DNA from: Nocardioides renjunii
GTDB taxonomy: Bacteria; Actinomycetota; Actinomycetes; Propionibacteriales; Nocardioidaceae
Direction of reading: 5' to 3'
DNA: 64,000 nt
Assembly: GCF_034661175.1 (NCBI RefSeq)
Contig: NZ_CP141058.1
Location: forward strand, 1,612,001-1,676,000
Shown here: positions 57,860 through 64,000 of the stretch, piece after piece
Numbering within the stretch: position 1 is the stretch's first letter
How the letters are laid out: every line of letters begins with the position of its first letter
The notes under the pieces: generated by a model
Told to the model about the DNA's origin: nothing
What the model saw: the letters and a program-made list of their open reading frames with translations, nothing else
Databases searched by the model: none
Made by a program: the position numbers and the translations under genes

Positions 57860-58231
57860 ATGCCGCCGGAGCCGAAGACCTGCCAGTCCTGCGGGCGCAC
57901 CATCGAGTGGCGCAAGAAGTGGGAGCGCGACTGGGACCAGGTGCGCTACTGCTCGACGTCGTGCCGCAAGCGTGGGGTGAGCGACGTCGACCGACGGCTG
58001 GAGGAGGCGATCACCGACCTGTTGGCCCAGCGCGCCGCGTCGGCGACGATCTGTCCGTCCGAGGCGGCCCGGCAGGTGGGCGGCGACGGTGACGCGTGGC
58101 GCGAGCTGATGGAGCCCGCCCGGCGGGCCGCCCGGCGCATGGTCGACCGCGGAGAGGTCGAGATCACCCAGGGTGGTCGGGTGGTCGACCCCTCCACGGC
58201 CAAGGGCCCGATCCGGATCAGGCGGCGTTAG
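57860..58231 (+). CDS. DUF2256/DUF3253 protein
   Basis: 123 residues. The N-terminus is a small zinc finger ([20 protein letters not shown] ... YCSTSCRK) of DUF2256; the rest ([60 protein letters not shown]) is the winged-helix-like DUF3253. The fusion is common; the function is not known. ATG 57860 is preceded by GGGGG. Confidence 0.88.
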   Translation: MPPEPKTCQSCGRTIEWRKKWERDWDQVRYCSTSCRKRGVSDVDRRLEEAITDLLAQRAASATICPSEAARQVGGDGDAWRELMEPARRAARRMVDRGEVEITQGGRVVDPSTAKGPIRIRRR

Positions 58232-58246
58232 CGGCCCGCCGGAGCC

Positions 58247-59077
58247 TCAGGCGCCGAGTCGGCGGAAGGCGCGGACCGACAGCGGGACGAACACCGCCGT
58301 CAGCACGGCCGGCCAGGCGACCGCGAGGAGCAGGGCATGGTCGGCCAGCAGGCCCTCGGTGATCCCGCTCGGGTTGCCGAACAGCTCCCGGCACGCGGCG
58401 GCGGTGGCCGACACCGGGTTGAGGTCGGCGACGACGCCGAGCCACCCCGGCATCGTCTCGGGCGGGACGATGACGCCGGAGAGGAAGCCGATCGGCCAGA
58501 CCAGCACCTGCACGGCCACCATCGCGCCCTCGGACCGGAACGCGAGCCCGAGGAAGATGCCCAGCCACAGCACCGCGAAGCGCAGCCACAGCAGCAGGCC
58601 GACGGCGACGAACGCGTCGACCAGGCTGCCCGAGACGCTCCAGCCGATGAGCAACCCGCCGCCCATCAGCACGGCCAGCTGGACCGCCGAGTTGAGCAGG
58701 TCGGCCAGCGCCCGGCCGAGCGGGACCGCCACCCCGCTCATCGGCAGCGAGCGGAAGCGGTCCATGACGCCGCGGCGGGAGTCGGTCGCCATCGCGGCCA
58801 TCGTGCTCTCGACGCCGAACATCATCGACAGCGCGAGCATCCCCGGCAGCAGGTAGGCGAGGTAGTCACCGCCGCCCGGCAGCGCCACGGCACCACCGAA
58901 GAGGTAGCCGAAGACGAGGACCAGCATCACCGAGAACGCCATCCCGAAGACGGGCGTCCACGGGTCGCGGAGCCAGTGCCGCAGGTCACGACCGGTGACC
59001 AGCCAGCTCTCCCGGGCGGTGCTGGCGAGCGTGCGGGTGGGGGAGGTCTGGGTGGGAGAGGTGCGGATGGTGCTCAT
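58247..59077 (-). CDS. ABC-2 type transporter permease
   Basis: 276 residues with six hydrophobic segments, including MAFSVMLVLVFGYLFGGAVA, and the family's VMDRFRSLPMSGVAVPLGRA and FLSGVIVPPETMPGWLGVVA segments. Works with the ATPase whose stop overlaps its start by 4 nt. DrrB-like exporters extrude drugs or lipids; the adjacent TetR regulator suggests inducible efflux. ATG 59077. Confidence 0.92.
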   Translation of the reverse strand: MSTIRTSPTQTSPTRTLASTARESWLVTGRDLRHWLRDPWTPVFGMAFSVMLVLVFGYLFGGAVALPGGGDYLAYLLPGMLALSMMFGVESTMAAMATDSRRGVMDRFRSLPMSGVAVPLGRALADLLNSAVQLAVLMGGGLLIGWSVSGSLVDAFVAVGLLLWLRFAVLWLGIFLGLAFRSEGAMVAVQVLVWPIGFLSGVIVPPETMPGWLGVVADLNPVSATAAACRELFGNPSGITEGLLADHALLLAVAWPAVLTAVFVPLSVRAFRRLGA

Positions 59078-59949
59078 CGGGCGGCTCCTTCGGTGGCGGT
59101 GACGGTGTCCGCGACGGTGTCTGTCTCGGTGAGGTGGAGGAAGACCTCGTCCAGGGTGGGTTGGCGTACGTCGACCTCGACGCCGGTGATGCCGGCGCGG
59201 GCCAGCGACTCCCGGGCCGCACCGGCGTCGGCGCCGATCGGCAGGGTCAGCACGGGCTGGTCGCCCCCGAGCCGGCTCTTGAGCTCCGTCGGCGTCCCCT
59301 CGGCGACGACCCGACCGTCGCGCAGCACCGTGATGCGGTCGGCGAGGCGGTCGGCCTCCTCCATGTGCTGCGTCGTGAGCAGGACCGTGGTGCCCTCCGC
59401 GACGACCTCGCGCACCATGTCCCACACGTCGGCGCGGGCCCGCGGGTCGAGTCCGGTCGTCGGCTCGTCGAGGAAGAGCAGGACCGGACGCAGCACCAGG
59501 CCGGTGGCGATGTCGAGGCGGCGCCGCATGCCGCCGGAGTAGGTGGAGACCGGGCGGTCGGCGGCCTCGGTCAGGCCGAACCGCTCGAGCAGCTCCTCCG
59601 CACGGGCGCGGGCGGGCGCGTGGTGGAGGCCGTGCAGGCGGGCGAAGAGCACGAGGTTCTCACGCCCGTGGAGCTTCTCGTCGAGCGCGGGGGACTGGCC
59701 GACGAGGCCGACCGCCCGGCGGACGCCGGCCGGGTCGGTGCGCACGTCGCGCCCGGCCACGCTCACCTCGCCCTCGCCGATGCGGGTCAGGGTGGCACTG
59801 GTGCGCACCAAGGTGGTCTTGCCGGCGCCGTTGGGCCCGAGCAGGGCGTGCACGTGGCCGTGCTGCACGGTGAGGTCGACGCCGTCGAGCGCCACCGTCG
59901 AGCCGTAGGTCTTGCGCAGTCCGCGGATGGTCAGGGGAGCAGTGGACAT
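59074..59949 (-). CDS. ABC transporter ATP-binding protein (DrrA-like)
   Basis: 291 residues from ATG 59949. Walker A GPNGAGKTT, signature STYSGGMRRRLDIATGLVLR, Walker B LLFLDEPTTGLD and switch His in LLTTQHMEEADRL. The C-terminal ~80 residues (VEVDVRQPTLDEVFLHLTE) are the DrrA-type extension. It energises the permease encoded downstream. Two TetR-like operator palindromes lie upstream. Confidence 0.95.
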   Translation of the reverse strand: MSTAPLTIRGLRKTYGSTVALDGVDLTVQHGHVHALLGPNGAGKTTLVRTSATLTRIGEGEVSVAGRDVRTDPAGVRRAVGLVGQSPALDEKLHGRENLVLFARLHGLHHAPARARAEELLERFGLTEAADRPVSTYSGGMRRRLDIATGLVLRPVLLFLDEPTTGLDPRARADVWDMVREVVAEGTTVLLTTQHMEEADRLADRITVLRDGRVVAEGTPTELKSRLGGDQPVLTLPIGADAGAARESLARAGITGVEVDVRQPTLDEVFLHLTETDTVADTVTATEGAAR

Positions 59950-59964
59950 CTCGTCCTCCTTGTT

Positions 59965-60022
59965 TCGTACGCTGTACGACGATGAACGCGCGGAGCCTAG
60001 CATTTGTTCCGTACGTTGTACG
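59965..60022. promoter_or_regulatory. Two palindromic operators between the ABC exporter and its TetR regulator
   Basis: TCGTAC-gct-GTACGA (59965-59979) and CGTAC-gtt-GTACG (60010-60022) are near-identical inverted repeats, 45 bp apart centre to centre, in the 92-bp divergent region. One lies by each start. This is the classical arrangement for a TetR repressor controlling itself and the exporter. Confidence 0.8.
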
Positions 60023-60041
60023 AGGTAGTTAGGATGGCCGG

Positions 60042-60791
60042 GTGACCGACCCCACCGCCGACCGTGCCCTGCCGCTCCTGTGGCGCGGGTCGGGCGCCGA
60101 GGGCGCGGCCCCGCGACGAGGCCCGCGCCCCAAGGTGTCGATCGACGACGTGGTCGACGCCGGGATCGAGGTCGCCGACGCCGCGGGCCTCGACACGCTG
60201 TCCATGCGCGGGCTCGCCCAGCGCCTCGGGATCGGCGCCATGACGGTCTACACCTACGTGCCCGGACGCGACGAGCTGATCGTGCTGATGACCGACCAGG
60301 TGCTGGGGCGGACCGAGCGACCGGCGCACCCCGACGACACGCGGCGGCGGCTGGAGGCGGTCGCCGAGGCGGCGTACGCCGAGTACTCCGCCCACCCGTG
60401 GCTGCTCGAGGTCGCCGGCCTGCGGGCCTGGCTGGGCCCGCACGCCGCCGACCGCTACGAGTGGCAGCTCACCGCGGTCGAGGGCCTCGGGCTCGACGAC
60501 CTCGAGATGGACCGGACCGTCGCGCTGCTGGACGGCTGCGCCTCGTCCGCGGTCCGGGCCCGCCAGGAGGTCCGGCTGGCCGAGCGGAGCTCCGGTCTGA
60601 CCGAGCTCCAGTGGTGGGAGGCCAACTACGACCTGCTGGGCGAGCTGATGGCCGGGCGGAGCTATCCGCTGGCCGGCCGGGTGGGCACGGCGGCCGGGGA
60701 GGCCTACCAGGCGGCGAGCGACCCCGAGGGCCAGTTCCGCTTCTCCCTCGACCGGATCGTCGACGGCCTGCTGGTGCTCCTCGACCGATGA
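60042..60791 (+). CDS. TetR-family transcriptional regulator
   Basis: 249 residues from GTG 60042. HTH: VSIDDVVDAGIEVADAAGLD, TLSMRGLAQRLGIGAMTVYT and YVPGRDELIVLMTD. The C-terminal ligand domain is of the TetR_C (tetracycline repressor-like) class (HPWLLEVAGLRAWLGPHAAD). Probably represses the divergent ABC exporter through the palindromes at 59965-60022. Ligand unknown. Confidence 0.93.
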   Translation: MTDPTADRALPLLWRGSGAEGAAPRRGPRPKVSIDDVVDAGIEVADAAGLDTLSMRGLAQRLGIGAMTVYTYVPGRDELIVLMTDQVLGRTERPAHPDDTRRRLEAVAEAAYAEYSAHPWLLEVAGLRAWLGPHAADRYEWQLTAVEGLGLDDLEMDRTVALLDGCASSAVRARQEVRLAERSSGLTELQWWEANYDLLGELMAGRSYPLAGRVGTAAGEAYQAASDPEGQFRFSLDRIVDGLLVLLDR

Positions 60792-60840
60792 GCGACGGGT
60801 GGGTGGCGGCCCGCGTCGCCACCCGGGTCGCCGCCTGTGG

Positions 60841-61059
60841 TCACCGGGGGAGGGGGAGACCGTGCTCGATGATCTCGAAGGCGTCCGCGGCAGCGACGAA
60901 GTCCACGTCGAGCGGGTAGCCCGCGATCAGCAGCCCTCGCTCGAGCGCCTTGCCGGCCTCGGTCTCGTCGAGGCCGTGGAGATCCGTGAGGACGGTGCGG
61001 AGCTCGTTCGTCCACACCGGGCCCAGGGCAGGCAGGCCGAACGAGGGGGTCTTGCCCAT
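60841..61059 (-). CDS. Small protein of unknown function
   Basis: 72 residues: GKTPSFGLPALGPVWTNELR, then TVLTDLHGLDETEAGKALER and an IAGYPLDVDFVAAADAFEII end. Ordered amphipathic pattern and an AAGGA ribosome-site-like sequence before ATG 61059 favour a real gene. No family recognised. Confidence 0.6.
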   Translation of the reverse strand: MGKTPSFGLPALGPVWTNELRTVLTDLHGLDETEAGKALERGLLIAGYPLDVDFVAAADAFEIIEHGLPLPR

Positions 61060-61162
61060 GTGGGTCCTTCCGGAGCTGGTGGTCGCCCATCGCCCAGTAT
61101 GCCCCGGGCCGGAGCATGCAGCAGCACGGCCCGGCCACCGCGACCCCTCGCCGGTGGGGCAC

Positions 61163-61462
61163 TCACTCCTCGAAGAGCCGGTCCTCGGCCTCGCTCGAGG
61201 TGACCTCCAGCCTCAGGGCCAGCACCTGCTGCGGTGGCAGCCCGAGGCGGGACATGATGACCTGGACCTGCGGCAGCACCCAGCTGTAGGACTGCAGGGC
61301 GACGCGGTCGGCCTCGGTCCGCACGCGCACCCAGACCACGGGGTCACCCGCCCGATCGGGCAGCCAGTGCGCCTCGAGCACGCCGGCCGGGGCGAGCGAG
61401 GCCACGACCGGCAGCATCGCCGCGTCCGCGGCCCGTCGCAGCTCCTCGCTCACCCCCGCCAC
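61163..61462 (-). CDS. Small protein of unknown function
   Basis: 99 residues. A helical start (VSEELRRAADAAMLPVVASL) is followed by a beta-strand pair (VVWVRVRTEADRVALQS) and a helix (VQVIMSRLGLPPQQVLALRL), a compact alpha/beta pattern. No family recognised; GTG 61450 (VSEELRR) is an alternative start. It lies 18 bp upstream of the stop of no gene and precedes the WrbA-like gene on the other side. Confidence 0.6.
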   Translation of the reverse strand: MAGVSEELRRAADAAMLPVVASLAPAGVLEAHWLPDRAGDPVVWVRVRTEADRVALQSYSWVLPQVQVIMSRLGLPPQQVLALRLEVTSSEAEDRLFEE

Positions 61463-61480
61463 GCTAGCGGGTGCAGCGGC

Positions 61481-62071
61481 TCAGGACTCGAGCCTCTTCG
61501 CCACGTCGAGGACCCGCGTCACGAGGTGGTCGAGGGCGGTGTTGGCGGTGTCGTCGACCCCGCCCTGGCCCGTGACGACGCCGACGCCGTAGGGGTTGCC
61601 GTCGTTGAACTTGGTCTGGTCGGTGTAGCCGGGCGGCACGATGATCCCGCCGAAGTGGGCGAAGGTCGTGAGCATGGCCAGGATCGTCGTCTCCTGGCCC
61701 CCGTGCAGGGTCTGGCTGGAGGTGAAGGACGCGTAGACCTTGTCCGCCAGCCGGCCCTCCTGCCAGAGGGGTCCCAGGGTGTCGATGAAGGACTGGAGCT
61801 GGCTGGTGACGTGGCCGTAGCGGGTGCCGGAGCCCATGATCACGGCGTCGGCCCAGTCGAGGTCCTCGGGCTCGGCGACGGGCTGGTCGGCCACCGAGGC
61901 GGCGTGGGCCGCCCAGGCCTCGACGCCCTGCACGACCTCGTCGGGGGCGGTCTCGCGGACCCGGCGGAGGCGGACCTCGGCGCCGCGGGCCTCGGCGGTC
62001 TCGGCCATCCGTGTCGCCATCGTGTGAGCGGTGCCGTAGCTGGAGTAGTAGACGATCGCTAGCTTGGTCAT
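61481..62071 (-). CDS. wrbA: WrbA-like NAD(P)H:quinone oxidoreductase
   Basis: 196 residues from ATG 62071. Flavodoxin fold: FMN loop IVYYSSYGTAHTMATRMAET, MGSGTRYGHVTSQLQSFIDT and SQTLHGGQETTILAMLTTFA with the G-G-I-I-V-P-P-G-Y segment of WrbA. Reduces quinones by two electrons to avoid semiquinone radicals. The start is 58 bp from the divergent amidohydrolase. Confidence 0.93.
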   Translation of the reverse strand: MTKLAIVYYSSYGTAHTMATRMAETAEARGAEVRLRRVRETAPDEVVQGVEAWAAHAASVADQPVAEPEDLDWADAVIMGSGTRYGHVTSQLQSFIDTLGPLWQEGRLADKVYASFTSSQTLHGGQETTILAMLTTFAHFGGIIVPPGYTDQTKFNDGNPYGVGVVTGQGGVDDTANTALDHLVTRVLDVAKRLES

Positions 62072-62129
62072 ACCTTGGACGCTAGCCGGGGACCGGTGGG
62101 CGGTCCCCGTCCGGGAGGGTGGGAGCGAC

Positions 62130-63740
62130 GTGCGCACGACGGTCTTCACGAACGCAGCCGTCTTCGACGGGACGTCCTACCGCGGCCGCGTCGGCGATGT
62201 CGTGGTGGACGCCGGCCGGGTCGTCGCGGTCGGACCGGACCTCGCGCCCGCCGGGGCGGCGGTCGTCGACGTCGCCGGAGGCCTGCTGCTGCCCGGCTTC
62301 ACCGACGCCCACGTCCATCCCGTGCAGGGCGGGCTCGAACGCCTCGGCTGCGACCTGAGCGGGCTCCCGGCCGACGCCGCCGCCTACGTGGCGCACGTCG
62401 CCGCCCATGCCGCCGCGCACCCGGACGAGGAGTGGGTGCAGGGCGGCGGCTGGGCGATGGCAGCCTTCCCGGGCGGGCTCCCGACCGCCTCCGCCCTCGA
62501 CGAGGCGGTCGGGCCGCGGCCCGTGGCCCTGGCCAACCGCGACCACCACGGCATGTGGGTCAGCTCCCGGGCCCTCGAGCTGGCCGGCATCACTGCGGCG
62601 ACCGCGGACCCCGCCGACGGCCGCATCGAGCGGGACGAGCACGGGCAGCCGACCGGGATGTTCCACGAGGGCGCCATGGACCTGCTGGCGGGTGTCCTGC
62701 CACCGGCGGACGACGCGCAGCTCCGCGCCGCCCTCCTCGAGGGCCAGCGGCACCTCCACTCGCTCGGCGTCACCGGCTGGCAGGACGCGATCATCGGGGC
62801 GTACTCCGGCATGCGCGACGCCGGACCGACGTACGCCCGCGCGGCGGCGGGCGGCGACCTCACCGGCTCGGTGGTCGGGGCGCTCTGGTGGGACCGCGAG
62901 CGCGGCGCCGAGCAGGTGGCGGAGCTGGTGGCGCGGCGCGAGGCGTACTCGGTCGGCCGGTTCGCCGCGACGGCGGTGAAGATCATGCAGGACGGCGTGG
63001 CGGAGAACGGCACGGCGGCGCTCGTCGAGCCCTACCTCGACCGGTGCGGCCACCCCACGCGCAACACCGGCATCTCGTTCGTCGACCCCCGCGAGCTGCG
63101 CGGGCACGTGGCAGCGCTCGACGCACACGGGTTCCAGGTCCACGTCCACGGCCTCGGTGACCGGGCGGTGCGCGAGGCGCTCGACGCGCTCGAGGGCACC
63201 GACCCCGGGCGGCGGCACCACGTCGCACACCTGCAGCTGGTCCACCCGGCCGACGTCCCGCGCTTCGGGGCGCTCGGGGTGGCGGCCAACATCCAGGCGC
63301 TCTGGGCCTGTCACGACGACCAGATGACCGAGCTCACCATCCCGTTCCTCGGCGAGGAACGCGCCGCTCGTCAGTACCCCTTCGCCGACCTGCACGCCGC
63401 CGGCGCGCGGCTCGTCGCCGGAAGCGACTGGCCGGTGAGCACCCCCGACCCGCTGGCGGCGATCCACACCGCCGTGCACCGGACGTCGTACGACGAGCCG
63501 GGTCCCGCCGGCACGGACCCGTTCCACCCGGAGCAGGCGCTCGACGTCGAGGTGGCGTTCGCGGCGTACACGAGCGGGTCGGCCTGGGTGAACCACCGCG
63601 ACGACGCCGGCAGGATCGCGCCCGGCGCGGTGGCCGACCTGGTGATGCTGGACCGCGACCCGTTCACCGCACGGCACGAGATCGGTGCCGCGCGGGTCCG
63701 CTCCACCTGGATCGACGGGACGTGCGTCCACGAGGCGTGA
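62130..63740 (+). CDS. Amidohydrolase family 3 (YtcJ-like)
   Basis: 536 residues from GTG 62130 with GGGAG 4 nt before it. Metal site: LLLPGFTDAHVHPVQGG at the first strand, with HVHGLGDRAVREALDAL and ARLVAGSDWPVSTPDPLAAI later. ITAATADPADGRIERDEHGQ and WVNHRDDAGRIAPGAVADLV are YtcJ hallmarks. Hydrolyses an unknown amide or cyclic substrate. Divergent from wrbA. Confidence 0.92.
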   Translation: MRTTVFTNAAVFDGTSYRGRVGDVVVDAGRVVAVGPDLAPAGAAVVDVAGGLLLPGFTDAHVHPVQGGLERLGCDLSGLPADAAAYVAHVAAHAAAHPDEEWVQGGGWAMAAFPGGLPTASALDEAVGPRPVALANRDHHGMWVSSRALELAGITAATADPADGRIERDEHGQPTGMFHEGAMDLLAGVLPPADDAQLRAALLEGQRHLHSLGVTGWQDAIIGAYSGMRDAGPTYARAAAGGDLTGSVVGALWWDRERGAEQVAELVARREAYSVGRFAATAVKIMQDGVAENGTAALVEPYLDRCGHPTRNTGISFVDPRELRGHVAALDAHGFQVHVHGLGDRAVREALDALEGTDPGRRHHVAHLQLVHPADVPRFGALGVAANIQALWACHDDQMTELTIPFLGEERAARQYPFADLHAAGARLVAGSDWPVSTPDPLAAIHTAVHRTSYDEPGPAGTDPFHPEQALDVEVAFAAYTSGSAWVNHRDDAGRIAPGAVADLVMLDRDPFTARHEIGAARVRSTWIDGTCVHEA

Positions 63741-63916
63741 CTCGTCAGCAGGGTGTGTCCCGCGACCCCGGTGGGGTATTGCTCCGCCGACGTTGAGCAG
63801 TGGCGTCATGGACCCGCGTCCTGGAAGTGACCGACATGCGTGCCACTGGATCTCCTCCTCCCAGCCCGGTGGAGCAGGACCACCGCGCAGCCGCCGGTGA
63901 CGGGCGCGCGCGGGGC
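63741..63916. other. Intergenic region without a recognised gene
   Basis: Nothing convincing is encoded here. A 7-bp inverted repeat (CAGTGGC ... GCCACTG) with a long loop is present around 63799-63847. The two flanking genes converge, so a terminator is expected but none is clear. Confidence 0.3.
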
Positions 63917-64000
63917 TCAGGTGCCGCAGAAGGTCGTGTAGGCGCCGAAGGACTCGGGGGCGGGCAGGGCGTGCTGCTCGAGCCCCGGGCGCTCGTCGTA
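63917..64000 (-). CDS. C-terminus of a probable SelO-family protein (5' part outside window)
   Basis: Only 27 codons are in the window; they end SFGAYTTFCGT followed by TGA. The cysteine third from the end, preceded by a P-A-P-E-S-F stretch, is what I recall for SelO (UPF0061) protein AMPylases, where it corresponds to the selenocysteine of the human protein. Identification rests on this short tail and is tentative. Confidence 0.45.
   Translation of the reverse strand, partial: YDERPGLEQHALPAPESFGAYTTFCGT

Noticed and set aside
62082..63809. 575-residue frame on the minus strand
   Set aside because: Antisense to the YtcJ-like amidohydrolase, whose metal-binding motifs are complete.

Overview
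The window is GC-rich (about 70% or more by eye over most of its length) and carries actinobacterial signatures: glnE beside a second glutamine synthetase gene, a clustered Tat operon, DUF1023 hydrolase with a WXG-like partner, Nocardioides-like protein ends and many GTG starts with 4-nt stop/start overlaps. I infer a member of the Nocardioidaceae or a close relative; this is inference from gene content, not from a marker gene.

Region 1 (1 to about 12.6 kb) is an accessory island with visibly lower GC. Its left part is the end of a mobile element: the C-terminus of a MobF relaxase, an XRE regulator, an excisionase-like protein and a tyrosine integrase. To the right lies cargo that looks defensive: an orphan YefM antitoxin, an RHH antitoxin / Fic-Doc toxin / nucleoside deoxyribosyltransferase-like cassette, and, divergently transcribed from it across a palindromic promoter, a compact four-gene bacterial ubiquitin-like conjugation operon (single-domain Ubl, E2-like protein, JAB peptidase-E1 fusion, DUF6527 protein; 4718-7293). 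A winged-helix-like protein of unknown function and a 1007-residue helicase-nuclease fusion follow, then a NERD nuclease-like gene. The Ubl operon is the most interesting system in the window, because its E2 and E1 lack the usual catalytic cysteines and the Ubl lacks a terminal Gly-Gly.

Region 2 (12.6-24 kb) starts with RNase P RNA directly downstream of map, then a lysine-rich histone-like protein, panB, lipoproteins, a three-gene WXG/DUF1023 operon, a PQQ sugar dehydrogenase homologue, a double GNAT protein and nadE, followed by four tandem copies of a 72-bp hairpin repeat. Region 3 (24-37 kb) holds two secreted paralogues, a two-component system, an AbgT/M20 operon, glnA-glnE and a SatD/DUF3307-like pair. 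Region 4 (37-48 kb) has cobU, cobS and cobT for cobalamin loop assembly, a threonine aldolase, a CtlX-like hydrolase, and a six-gene operon: Tat-exported ferritin-like protein, a tiny membrane protein, tatB, tatA (with a His-rich tail), tatC and an NRAMP metal transporter.

Region 5 (48-64 kb) has a ceramidase-family gene broken by one in-frame amber codon, secreted PhoX phosphatase and a secreted nuclease (both with His/Gly-rich linkers), a GPP34 protein, Hsp20 with a divergent MerR regulator, an exonuclease, a TetR-controlled ABC exporter with two palindromic operators, and assorted metabolic genes, ending in the tail of a probable SelO. Several intergenic regions hold long perfect inverted repeats, most of them between convergent genes where they probably terminate transcription.
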